Shown in pieces: positions 19,840 through 27,896 of a stretch of 64,000 nucleotides of DNA. The stretch spans positions 84,608 through 148,607 of the forward strand of contig NZ_BCTJ01000007.1 of NCBI RefSeq assembly GCF_001571225.1. The letters are read 5' to 3'. A program made the position numbers and the translations under genes. Every line of letters starts with the position of its first letter. Position 1 is the stretch's first letter. The notes under the pieces were generated by a model that did not search any database, was not told where the DNA came from, and saw nothing but the letters and a program-made list of their open reading frames with translations. The DNA is from Hydrogenophaga palleronii NBRC 102513 (GTDB lineage Bacteria > Pseudomonadota > Gammaproteobacteria > Burkholderiales > Burkholderiaceae_C).

Positions 19840-19890
19840 TGCAGGCTTATATCCCAAGCCACCGCGAAGGGCTTGTGCGTGCAACGCGTT

Positions 19891-20508
19891 TCAGCGCAGG
19901 CCGGCGATGTAGTCGGCCACGGCCGCGATTTCGCGGTCGTTCATCTTGGCCGCCACGTCCTTCATCTGCGCGTTGTTCTTGCGCGTGCCGTCACGGAAAT
20001 GCTTGAGCTGGGTGGCGGTGTACTCGGCCTGCTGGCCCGACAGACGCGGGTACTGCGAAGGGATGCCGGCGCCGTTCGGGCTGTGGCAACCGGCGCAGGC
20101 GGCGATCTGGCGATCGGCAATGCCGCCGCGGTAAATGCGTTCGCCCAGCGTCACGAGCTCCTTGTCGGTGGCCGCGCCGGTCTTGTTGTCCTTCTGCGAA
20201 GCCAGCCAGTAGGCGATGTTGCGCATGTCGGCGTCGGACAGGGCGGAGGCAAAGCCCTTCATGATGGCGTTGTCGCGCTTGCCCGATTTGTAGTCCTGCA
20301 GCTGCTTGACCAGGTACTCGGGGTGCTGGTGCGCCAGCTTGGGGTTGGCCGGCGTGGTCGAATTGCCATCCGCCGCGTGGCAGGCCACGCACACCTGACC
20401 ATACATGGCGCTGCCCTTGGCCAGATCGGGCTTGACCGATTGAGCCTGGACGCTGAACGACAGGGCTGCGGCTGCAGCGGCGCAAAGAAAGGAAACAGGC
20501 AATTTCAT
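19891..20508 (-). CDS. Diheme cytochrome c4
   Basis: 205-residue periplasmic electron carrier with signal peptide (MKLPVSFLCAAAAAALSF) and two class I cytochrome c domains, each with a CXXCH heme site: CVACH (N-terminal domain) and CAGCH (C-terminal domain). Axial methionines are likely in AIMKGFASALSDADM and AQMKDVAAKMNDREI. It lies upstream of the cytochrome c assembly genes on the same strand. It probably shuttles electrons to a terminal oxidase. Confidence 0.93.
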   Translation of the reverse strand: MKLPVSFLCAAAAAALSFSVQAQSVKPDLAKGSAMYGQVCVACHAADGNSTTPANPKLAHQHPEYLVKQLQDYKSGKRDNAIMKGFASALSDADMRNIAYWLASQKDNKTGAATDKELVTLGERIYRGGIADRQIAACAGCHSPNGAGIPSQYPRLSGQQAEYTATQLKHFRDGTRKNNAQMKDVAAKMNDREIAAVADYIAGLR

Positions 20509-20609
20509 GACGGGGCGGGCGTCGGTCGCGACGGGTTCGTTGTGGGAATTCTCGGTTTGTCTGGACAAAGCCAATCGATTTTACAATGCCCCACCGGGAA
20601 AGCCCCCAA

Positions 20610-21401
20610 ATGACCCACCGACCCACTCCAGCCCCTTCGCCCGTCTCACCCTCCGACGACGCCCCGGGCCCCAAAGCCCCGCCCCACCGAGCTGGAAAAA
20701 CCATCAACACCCTCACCCCCGACCCCAAGATTGCGCACGGCTGGCTGCACACCGCCCGGTTCCTCACCACCGCGCCGCAACTCGAACACCTGCCCCCGCT
20801 GGACGTGCCCGAAGTGGCCTTCGTCGGCCGCTCCAATGCCGGCAAGTCCACCTGCATCAATACCCTGACGCAGCAAAAGCGCCTGGCCTTCGCCTCCAAG
20901 ACGCCCGGGCGCACGCAGAGCATCAACCTGTTCTCGCTCGGCAAACAGGGCGTCACCGACGCCGTGCTGGCCGACCTGCCGGGTTACGGCTACGCGGCCG
21001 TGCCGCGCGAGGCCAAGCTGCGCTGGCAACGGGTGATGGGCAACTACCTGCTCACGCGCGAGAACCTCAGGGGCGTGGTGCTGCTGATCGACCCGCGCCT
21101 GGGCCTGACCGAGCTCGACGAGATCCTGCTGGAAGTGATCCGCCCGCGCGTCGAAGAAGGCCTGAAGTTCCTGGTGCTGCTCACCAAGTCCGACAAGCTC
21201 AACCACGCCGAGGCGCAAAAGGCGCTGTCGATTGCGCGACTGCAGTCCGGCGGCGGCGAGGCGAGACTGTTCTCGGCCCTGAAGAAAAAGGGGCTGGACG
21301 AGGTGGCGCAGCTGCTCTGGACATGGACGCACGAAGCCGGCGCGATCAAGCCCCAGCCTGCGCCCGCCATCGAAGACGACGAACCGCCCGCGCTGGACTG
21401 A
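20610..21401 (+). CDS. engB: EngB/YsxC, ribosome assembly GTPase
   Basis: 263-residue TRAFAC GTPase needed for large-subunit assembly. G1 is VAFVGRSNAGKSTCIN, G2 lies in ASKTPGRTQSINLF, G3 is DLPGYGYAAV and G4 is TKSDK. An in-frame ATG at 20586 overlaps a -10-like TACAAT (20582-20587), so I chose the ATG at 20610. The N-terminal 35 residues are a Pro-rich extension; the C-terminal tail after the G domain is longer than in E. coli. It is divergent from the cytochrome c4 gene. Confidence 0.92.
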   Translation: MTHRPTPAPSPVSPSDDAPGPKAPPHRAGKTINTLTPDPKIAHGWLHTARFLTTAPQLEHLPPLDVPEVAFVGRSNAGKSTCINTLTQQKRLAFASKTPGRTQSINLFSLGKQGVTDAVLADLPGYGYAAVPREAKLRWQRVMGNYLLTRENLRGVVLLIDPRLGLTELDEILLEVIRPRVEEGLKFLVLLTKSDKLNHAEAQKALSIARLQSGGGEARLFSALKKKGLDEVAQLLWTWTHEAGAIKPQPAPAIEDDEPPALD

Positions 21402-21431
21402 AGCCCCGCGGGCGCCCACCGAGCCCGCCGC

Positions 21432-22352
21432 ATGATCCAGACCTTTGAACAAGCCCTGCCGCAGGGCATCACGCTGAGTTGCCGCGCCACCGGCGAGCCG
21501 GGCCGCCCGGTGCTGCTGTTCCTGCACGGCTTCCCCGAAGCCGCCTTCGTCTGGGACACGCTGCTTGAGCACTTTGCGCGCCCCGAGCACGGCGGCTACC
21601 GTTGCGTAGCGCCCAACCTGCGCGGTTACGAACGCTCCAGCGCCCCCGTTGAGACTGCCGCCTACCGCGCCAAACCGTTGATGCAGGACCTGCGCGAGCT
21701 GGTGCACGTGATCACCGCCGACAGCCCGACCCCGGGGCAAGTTGCCGGCCTGGTCGCGCACGACTGGGGCGGCGCGCTGGCCTGGGGCTTCGCCGCCCAA
21801 CACCCGGCCATGCTGCAGCGGCTGGTGATCGTCAACGCGCCGCACCCCGCCACCTTCCAGCGTGAACTCGCCTCCTCGCCCGCTCAACAGGCGTCCAGTG
21901 CATACATGAATTTCCTCGCGCGGCCCGACGCCGCTGCGCTGCTGGCCGAGAACGACTTCGCCCGCCTGTGGCCCTTCTTCACCAACATGGCGGCCCACAG
22001 CGGCCCCAACGCCTGGCTCGACGAGGCGATGCGCGAGCGTTACCGCGCGGTCTGGCGCCAGGGCCTGGCGGGCCCGTGTGCGTATTACGCCGCCTCGCCT
22101 TTGCGCCCGCCCAGCCCGGACGATGCGGGTGCCGCTGCGGTGCAGGTGCCACGCGACAAGGCGGCGGTGAGCCAGCCCACCCTCGTCATCTGGGGCCTGG
22201 GCGACACGGCCTTGCCCGAGGCCTTGCTCGACGGGCTGGACGATTTTGTGCCCGACCTGCGCATCGAACGGGTGCCCGGCGCCACCCACTGGATCGTGCA
22301 CGAGCAGCCGGCGCGGCTGGCGGCCCTGATCGGCGGATTCCTCGGCACCTGA
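21432..22352 (+). CDS. Alpha/beta hydrolase, epoxide hydrolase-like
   Basis: 306-residue alpha/beta-fold hydrolase. The oxyanion motif HGFPE and the nucleophile elbow AHDWGG (Asp nucleophile) are those of soluble epoxide hydrolases and haloalkane dehalogenases. The acid is probably in WGLGDTALPE and the His in GATHWIVHEQP. A cap region spans about residues 135-230. It follows engB after 30 bp and is convergent with the acyltransferase genes. Substrate unknown. Confidence 0.85.
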   Translation: MIQTFEQALPQGITLSCRATGEPGRPVLLFLHGFPEAAFVWDTLLEHFARPEHGGYRCVAPNLRGYERSSAPVETAAYRAKPLMQDLRELVHVITADSPTPGQVAGLVAHDWGGALAWGFAAQHPAMLQRLVIVNAPHPATFQRELASSPAQQASSAYMNFLARPDAAALLAENDFARLWPFFTNMAAHSGPNAWLDEAMRERYRAVWRQGLAGPCAYYAASPLRPPSPDDAGAAAVQVPRDKAAVSQPTLVIWGLGDTALPEALLDGLDDFVPDLRIERVPGATHWIVHEQPARLAALIGGFLGT

Positions 22353-22358
22353 GCGGCG

Positions 22359-23285
22359 TCAGATGTCGGCGTAGAACGAGGCCTCACCCTCCGGCCGGGT
22401 CTTGAAGCGCTTGTGCACCCAGTAGTACTGCTGGGGCGCCTGGCGGATGTAGTCCTCCAGGTAGCGGTTCATGGTGGCCGTGTCGGCCTCCGGGTTGTCG
22501 GTGGGATAGTCGGGCCAGGGCGGCACCACCCGCACCTCGTACCCGTCGCGCGTCAGCCGGCTCAACACCGGCACCACGCGCGCGCGGCCCAGGCGCGCCA
22601 GGCGCGGCAGCGACATCAGCGTGGCGGTCTGCACGCCGAAGAAGGGCACGAAGGCGGCGTCGCGCATGCCGTGGTCCATGTCGGGCAGCAGGTACAGCGG
22701 CAGGCCCTGGCGCATGGCGGCCACCAGCGGTTTGATGCCCTGGCGCTTGCCCACCACATGCGGGTTGCCAAAACGCTGGCGCCCCTGGGCCATCCAGCGG
22801 TCCACGTCGGCATTGAGCTGCTCGGCGTAGAGGCCGCAGAAGCGCCGCTCCAGGTGCGCCGTGAGCGCGATCCAGCCCGCGTCCATGCCGACGAAGTGCG
22901 GCGCGAAGATCACCGTGGGTTCGTTGCCCGCGAGCGCATCCAGATCACCCGTGAGCGTCAGCCGCTGCTGCACGGTCTTGAGTGGCGCTTCCCACAACCA
23001 GCTGCGGTCCAGCCAGGCCTGGGCGAAGTGCACGAAATGCTGGCGCACCGCGCGGTCGCGCTCGGCGGTGCTGTGCTCGGGGAAACACAGGCCCCAGTTG
23101 ATGCGCGCGATGCGCCGGCGCCGGCCCGCCACCAGATGCAGCACCTGCCCCAGCAGCCAGCCCAGGCCACGCACCCAGGACAGGGGCAGCGCCGCCAGCA
23201 CGCGCATGAAGGCCACACCCAGCCGGTTGGCCAGGTTGCCACGCGGCAGGGCAGCGTCGTCGGGGTTGGGTGTGGAGGAAGACAT
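22359..23285 (-). CDS. LpxL-family lipid A acyltransferase (second of pair)
   Basis: 308-residue LPLAT-superfamily acyltransferase that likely adds a secondary acyl chain to lipid A at the inner membrane. One N-terminal membrane anchor (FMRVLAALPLSWVRGLGWLLG) and the catalytic HX4D box as HFVGMD, followed by QQYYWVHKRFKTRP, the conserved C-terminal motif of the HtrB family. The start is set by a TGATG overlap with the upstream paralogue, so the two are coupled. Which acyl position it serves cannot be told. Confidence 0.88.
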   Translation of the reverse strand: MSSSTPNPDDAALPRGNLANRLGVAFMRVLAALPLSWVRGLGWLLGQVLHLVAGRRRRIARINWGLCFPEHSTAERDRAVRQHFVHFAQAWLDRSWLWEAPLKTVQQRLTLTGDLDALAGNEPTVIFAPHFVGMDAGWIALTAHLERRFCGLYAEQLNADVDRWMAQGRQRFGNPHVVGKRQGIKPLVAAMRQGLPLYLLPDMDHGMRDAAFVPFFGVQTATLMSLPRLARLGRARVVPVLSRLTRDGYEVRVVPPWPDYPTDNPEADTATMNRYLEDYIRQAPQQYYWVHKRFKTRPEGEASFYADI

Positions 23286-24148
23286 CAGGGCGGGGGCGCG
23301 GCCGCTCGGCGTGGCGCCTTGTAACGGTCGTAGGACCACAGGTACTGGGGGGGGCATTCTCGCACCAGCGCTTCCATGGCCTTGTTGATCTGCAGCGCTG
23401 CCTGCGCCGGGTCGTCCGCCAGCGGCCCGCCGTTGAGTGGCTCGAACGGCCGCACATGCACCCGGTAACCCCGGCCCCAGCGCAGCCGTTCGCCCCAACT
23501 GAGCAGGATCTGCACACGCCCGGCCTGGGCCAGGCGTGCCGACAGGGTCATGGTGTAGGCCTCGCGGCCGAAGAAGGGCGACCACACGCCCAGGCCTTCG
23601 GGTGGCACCTGGTCTGGCAACAGGCCCACCGCCTGGCCGGCCTTGAGCGCCTTGATGAGCTGCTTCACGCCGGCCAGCGTGGTGGGCGCGGCGAACAGGC
23701 CCGGGCGCTGGCGCGCGCCGGCCACCAGATCACGCAGCCAGGGCTGGCGCGCCGGCCGGAACAACACGGTCATGGGGTTGGTGGCACCGAAACGCTGCGC
23801 ATAAGCCTGGGCAGTGATCTCGAAGCAGCCGAGGTGCGGCGTCAGGAACAACACGCCCGCGCCCTGCCCCTGGCTGGCTTCGATGTGTTCGGCCCCGACC
23901 CACTGCACCGGCACCGGCCGGCCCAGCCACAGGCGCGGCAGCTCGGCCACGAGCTTGCCGGATTCACCCACCGAGGCCAGCGCCACGCGGCGCGGGTAAC
24001 CGGCCTGCGCCGCGTGGGCAAACAGGCGCCGCCGGTAACGGCCGGACAGCGCAAAGCTCAACCAGCCCAGACACCAGCCCAGCGCATGCAGCACGGGCAA
24101 GGGCAACCAGCTCAGGACACGAAAGAGACAAAGGATCAGCAGGGCCAC
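23285..24148 (-). CDS. LpxL-family lipid A acyltransferase (first of pair)
   Basis: 287-residue LPLAT-superfamily enzyme, paralogue of the next gene. N-terminal hydrophobic helix (FRVLSWLPLPVLHALGWCLG), catalytic HX4E box as HLGCFE and C-terminal PPQYLWSYDRYK. Compared with its neighbour the acidic catalytic residue is Glu, not Asp, and the substrate region GLLPDQVPPEG is closer to typical LpxL. It is divergent from metK. Tandem lpxL homologues next to metK are common in this group. Confidence 0.88.
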   Translation of the reverse strand: MALLILCLFRVLSWLPLPVLHALGWCLGWLSFALSGRYRRRLFAHAAQAGYPRRVALASVGESGKLVAELPRLWLGRPVPVQWVGAEHIEASQGQGAGVLFLTPHLGCFEITAQAYAQRFGATNPMTVLFRPARQPWLRDLVAGARQRPGLFAAPTTLAGVKQLIKALKAGQAVGLLPDQVPPEGLGVWSPFFGREAYTMTLSARLAQAGRVQILLSWGERLRWGRGYRVHVRPFEPLNGGPLADDPAQAALQINKAMEALVRECPPQYLWSYDRYKAPRRAAAPPP

Positions 24149-24185
24149 AGGCAGTAGGAATACAAGCGGTCACGCGGGCTTGATC

Positions 24186-24191
24186 TAGAAT
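24186..24191 (+). promoter_or_regulatory. Probable -10 element of the metK promoter
   Basis: TAGAAT hexamer. It would start transcription near 24198, which is the first base of the proposed riboswitch stem P1. No strong -35 is visible at the expected distance. Confidence 0.35.
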
Positions 24192-24197
24192 CCGCCC

Positions 24198-24300
24198 ATC
24201 GCCGAGTTATGGAACTAATTGCGGGGCGATTCACAAATTCTGCTAAAGCGTTCGCCGAACTTGGACAGCCCGGCAACGCCGATCAACCTGTCTGGAGTTT
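24198..24300 (+). promoter_or_regulatory. SAM-II-like riboswitch in the metK leader
   Basis: Candidate H-type pseudoknot aptamer. P1 pairs ATCGCC (24198-24203) with GGCGAT (24225-24230). Inside its loop GAAC (24212-24215) can pair with GTTC (24250-24253). The loop element AATTGC (24217-24222) and GCTAAA (24242-24247), 11 nt after P1, match the order and spacing of conserved SAM-II elements as I know them. Downstream, GTTC-GCC-GAAC (24250-24260) competes with the pseudoknot, and AACT...GGACAG (24258-24268) can pair with CTGTCT...AGTT (24288-24299), covering the GGAG ribosome-binding site (24294-24297). This suggests SAM-dependent translational repression. It is inference until tested with a covariance model. 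Confidence 0.6.
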
Positions 24301-24304
24301 ATAC

Positions 24305-25486
24305 ATGGCGAACGATTTCCTTTTCACCTCCGAATCCGTCTCTGAAGGCCACCCCGACAAGGTCGCCGACCAGATCTCCGATGCCATCCTCGACGCGATC
24401 TTCGCGCAGGACCCGCTCTCGCGCGTCGCGGCCGAAACCCTGACCAACACCGGTCTGGTGGTGCTGGCCGGTGAAATCACCACCAACGCGCACGTCGACT
24501 ACATCCAGGTCGCGCGCGACACCATCAAGCGAATCGGCTACGACAACACCGAGTACGGCATCGACTACAAGGGCTGCGCGGTCATGGTCTGCTACGACAA
24601 GCAGTCCAACGACATCGCCCAGGGCGTGGACCACGCCAGCGACGACCACCTGAACACCGGCGCCGGCGACCAGGGCCTGATGTTCGGCTACGCCTGCGAC
24701 GAAACGCCCGAGCTGATGCCCGCGCCGATCTACTACGCGCACCGCCTCGTGGAGCGCCAGGCCCAGCTGCGCAAGGACGGCCGCCTGCCGTTCCTGCGCC
24801 CTGACGCCAAGAGCCAGGTCACCATGCGTTACGTGGACGGCAAGCCGCACAGCATCGACACCGTGGTGCTGTCCACCCAGCACCACCCCGACCAGAGCGA
24901 GTCGGCCACCAAGATGAAGGCCAGCTTCAACGAAGCCATCATCGAAGAGATCATCAAGCCGGTGCTGCCCAAGGAGTGGTTGAAGGACACCAAGTACCTG
25001 ATCAACCCGACCGGCCGCTTCGTCATCGGCGGCCCGCAAGGCGATTGCGGCCTGACCGGGCGCAAGATCATCGTCGACACCTACGGCGGCGCCTGCCCGC
25101 ACGGCGGTGGCGCCTTCTCGGGCAAGGACCCGTCCAAGGTCGACCGCTCGGCCGCCTACGCGGCGCGTTACGTGGCCAAGAACATCGTGGCCGCGGGCCT
25201 GGCGCGCCAATGCCAGATCCAGGTGGCGTACGCCATCGGCGTGGCACGCCCGATGAACATCACGGTCTACACCGAAGGCACGGGCGTCGTCAGCGACGAG
25301 AAGCTGTCTGCCCTGGTGGCCGAACACTTCGACCTGCGCCCCAAGGGCATCATCCAGATGCTGGACCTGCTGCGCCCGATCTACCAGAAGACCGCCGCCT
25401 ACGGCCACTTCGGCCGCGAAGAACCCGAGTTCAGCTGGGAGCGGACAGATAAGGCTGCGGCACTGCGTGCCGCGGCCGGGCTGTAA
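24305..25486 (+). CDS. metK: S-adenosylmethionine synthetase
   Basis: 393-residue cytosolic enzyme that makes SAM from methionine and ATP. Typical motifs are [16 protein letters not shown] near the N-terminus, [16 protein letters not shown], and the phosphate loop [16 protein letters not shown]. The ATG at 24305 lies 7 nt after GGAG; an in-frame ATG at 24209 falls inside the structured leader and is rejected. Transcription ends at an intrinsic terminator 28 bp downstream. Confidence 0.97.
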   Translation: MANDFLFTSESVSEGHPDKVADQISDAILDAIFAQDPLSRVAAETLTNTGLVVLAGEITTNAHVDYIQVARDTIKRIGYDNTEYGIDYKGCAVMVCYDKQSNDIAQGVDHASDDHLNTGAGDQGLMFGYACDETPELMPAPIYYAHRLVERQAQLRKDGRLPFLRPDAKSQVTMRYVDGKPHSIDTVVLSTQHHPDQSESATKMKASFNEAIIEEIIKPVLPKEWLKDTKYLINPTGRFVIGGPQGDCGLTGRKIIVDTYGGACPHGGGAFSGKDPSKVDRSAAYAARYVAKNIVAAGLARQCQIQVAYAIGVARPMNITVYTEGTGVVSDEKLSALVAEHFDLRPKGIIQMLDLLRPIYQKTAAYGHFGREEPEFSWERTDKAAALRAAAGL

Positions 25487-25513
25487 GCCCGCTGCGCGTC
25501 AGCGCAGCACAGA

Positions 25514-25548
25514 CACAACGGCGGGCTTGACCCGCCGTTGTGATTTTT
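25514..25548 (+). terminator. Intrinsic terminator of metK
   Basis: Twelve-bp perfect stem CACAACGGCGGG / CCCGCCGTTGTG with a 5-nt loop, followed by ATTTTT. Confidence 0.9.
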
Positions 25549-25781
25549 GGCCGGTCGCATGTCCGGACCGACCAAGAGACCGTCGTGATCGGACCCTCAT
25601 CAGGGCGGGGAAAGCACCAAAAATGTGCGGCACCCAAATGCAGGCTCGGCGCTTTTGAATGCGGCCGCTACACCACCGGTAGGTTTGACAGGGGCGGCGG
25701 TCTGAATTTTTCGTTCTGGCGTCCGATATGGGAGTACAAGCCATTTTTTGGCGTGCACGCAACGATCTGGAGCCTTGACCG
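25549..25781. other. Intergenic spacer upstream of the histidine kinase
   Basis: About 230 bp without a coding signal. It includes a TTGACA at 25685-25690 but no -10 at usual spacing. Base composition is less GC-rich than the flanking genes. No repeat or RNA structure was recognised. Confidence 0.4.
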
Positions 25782-27845
25782 ATGGACACCCCTATCTGCC
25801 CCCCCGGGATGGAAACCTCTGCGCTGGATGTCGAGCATTTGCTCGCCCTGCGAACGCAGGAACTCCAGGCCGCGCTGGACAGCGCTCGGGCGCTATGCGA
25901 TCAGGCGCCCTGCGGCCTGCTGACTTTTGACGCCCAGCTACGCTGCCTGCACATCAACCAGACCTTGCTGGGCTGGCTGGGCCGCAGCGAGGCGCCCACG
26001 CACCTGCACGAGCTGGTGGCCGCGGGCGCGCGCGAAGCCCTCACTGCCCATGTGGAGTCGCTGCACCAGAGCGGCCACAGCGAACCGCTCACGCTGGCGC
26101 TGCAAACCGCACACGGCCAAGCGCTGCGCGTGCAGCTGGCGTCAACCCCGGTGTTCAACGCCGAGGGCCAGTTCGTCAACGGCAACATGACGGTGACCCA
26201 GGCCGGGGACGCCGCGGCCAGCGAACACGAAGCCTCCACACCCGACAGCCTGCTGCGCGCCATCACCGACCGCATCCCGGCGCGCCTGGCCTACTACGAC
26301 AAGAACCTGATCTGCCGCTTCGCCAACCAGGCCCACGCCTCGCGCTACGGCAAGACGCCGGCCGACATGGTGGGCTCGCCGCTGAGCCAGGTGGTGCGGC
26401 CGGACATCCTGCCCGACATCCTGCCGCGCGTGGCCCAGGCCCTGTCGGGCCAGTCCCAGACCTTCGAGGCCGAGCGCACCGCCCTCGACGGCTCGCGCAA
26501 TTACTACGAGATCAACTACATCCCCGATCTGCAGAACGGTGCGGTCGAGGGCATCTTCATCGAACTGCACGAGATCACCGAGCGCCGCCGCACCGAAGAA
26601 TTCGTGCTGCACGCCAACCGCGACCTGGAAGAACGGGTGCGCGAGCGCTCGGCCGAGCTGTTCGCCAGCGAGCAGCGCTACCGCCTGATGGTGGACGCGA
26701 TCCAGGATTACTGCATTTACTTCGTGGACGAAAACGGCGGCATCACCGACTGGACCGAGAGCGCCCAGCGGCTGCACGGCCACACGCGCTCGCAGATCAT
26801 GGGCCGCTCCTACGAGGTGCTGCTCTGTGGCGACAACGCGGGTGAAGACGAGGTCGACCCCGGCCAGGTGCTGCGCCTGGCCAAGGCGCACGGCCAATGG
26901 GAAACGCGCGGCTGGCGCCTGCGCGAAGACGGTTCGCGCTTCTGGGCCCACACCGTGCTGACCGCGCTGCGCAACGAAGCCGGCGACCTGCAAGGCCTGT
27001 CCAGCATCACGCGCGACATGACCGCGGCCAAGAGCCTGGAAGACGTCATGAACGACCTCAACCGCGAACTGGAAAAACGCGTGGCCGAACGCACGCAGCA
27101 GCTGGTGGCGGCCAACAAGGACCTGGACGTGTTCTCGCACATGGTCTCGCACGACCTGCGCGCGCCGCTGCGCCACATCGCCAGCTTCGTGAGCCTGCTG
27201 CAGGAGCAGATGGGCGAATCGGCGGACACGCTGGCGCTGCAGTACCAGAACTCCATCGCCAAGGCGTCCAAGCGCATGAGCCTGATGATCGAAGGCCTGC
27301 TCGAATACGCGCGCCTGGGCCGCGTCACGATCGAGTCGCAGCCGGTGCCCATGGGCCCGCTGGTGCAAGGCGTGATCGGGCACCTGCAACAGGAAAACCC
27401 GGACCGCCGCATCGAGTGGGTGATCGACAACGACCTGCCGGTGGTGCGCGGCGACGCCATGCTGCTGGCCCAGGCCCTGGGCAACCTGCTCGGCAACGCG
27501 GTCAAGTACACCCGTCCGCGCGACCCGGCACGCATCGAGATCGGCTGGAAGGTCAACCCGGTCGGTGGCCGCACCTTCTACATCGCCGACAACGGCGTCG
27601 GCTTCGACCTGGAAAAAGCCCACAACCTGTTTGTAATGTTCCAGCGCCAGCACCACTCGATGGACTTCGAAGGCATCGGCACGGGCCTGGCACTGTCGCA
27701 GCGCATCATCGAACGCCACGGCGGCCGCATCTGGTCCGAGACCGCGCTCGGCGAAGGCTGCACCTTCTACTTCACGCTGCCGTTCGACGCCATGGAGCCC
27801 GAGATGGCCTTCCCCGAGTCGTCGATGGCCGAACTCTCGGTCTGA
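25782..27845 (+). CDS. Soluble PAS-domain sensor histidine kinase
   Basis: 687-residue kinase with no transmembrane helix. Order: PAS-like (about 33-140), PAS (155-270), short coiled coil, PAS (300-415), coiled coil, HisKA with phospho-acceptor His457 in HMVSHDLRAPLRHI, and HATPase with N box GNLLGNAVKYT (572), G1 DNGVGF (603) and G2 GIGTGLAL (631). The dimerisation/ATPase part resembles kinases of the bacteriophytochrome class. The PAS domains lack a recognisable heme or flavin motif, so the signal is unknown. No response regulator gene is adjacent: an orphan kinase. Confidence 0.88.
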   Translation: MDTPICPPGMETSALDVEHLLALRTQELQAALDSARALCDQAPCGLLTFDAQLRCLHINQTLLGWLGRSEAPTHLHELVAAGAREALTAHVESLHQSGHSEPLTLALQTAHGQALRVQLASTPVFNAEGQFVNGNMTVTQAGDAAASEHEASTPDSLLRAITDRIPARLAYYDKNLICRFANQAHASRYGKTPADMVGSPLSQVVRPDILPDILPRVAQALSGQSQTFEAERTALDGSRNYYEINYIPDLQNGAVEGIFIELHEITERRRTEEFVLHANRDLEERVRERSAELFASEQRYRLMVDAIQDYCIYFVDENGGITDWTESAQRLHGHTRSQIMGRSYEVLLCGDNAGEDEVDPGQVLRLAKAHGQWETRGWRLREDGSRFWAHTVLTALRNEAGDLQGLSSITRDMTAAKSLEDVMNDLNRELEKRVAERTQQLVAANKDLDVFSHMVSHDLRAPLRHIASFVSLLQEQMGESADTLALQYQNSIAKASKRMSLMIEGLLEYARLGRVTIESQPVPMGPLVQGVIGHLQQENPDRRIEWVIDNDLPVVRGDAMLLAQALGNLLGNAVKYTRPRDPARIEIGWKVNPVGGRTFYIADNGVGFDLEKAHNLFVMFQRQHHSMDFEGIGTGLALSQRIIERHGGRIWSETALGEGCTFYFTLPFDAMEPEMAFPESSMAELSV

Positions 27846-27884
27846 GCCAGCCACATCCCCCGATAGTCCCCCGGGGGGCTGGCC

Positions 27885-27890
27885 GATAAT
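27885..27890 (+). promoter_or_regulatory. -10 element directly before the SDR start
   Basis: GATAAT ends 6 nt before the GTG start codon at 27897. Transcription would begin at or next to the start codon, which implies a leaderless mRNA. Confidence 0.4.
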
Positions 27891-27896
27891 CGCACG

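Noticed and set aside
20586..20588. ATG at 20586 as start of engB
   Set aside because: It overlaps the -10-like TACAAT, so it would lie upstream of the transcript start; the ATG at 20610 has a GGAA site before it.
24209..24211. In-frame ATG at 24209 as start of metK
   Set aside because: It lies in the loop of the proposed aptamer, has no Shine-Dalgarno, and would add 32 residues not found in MetK.
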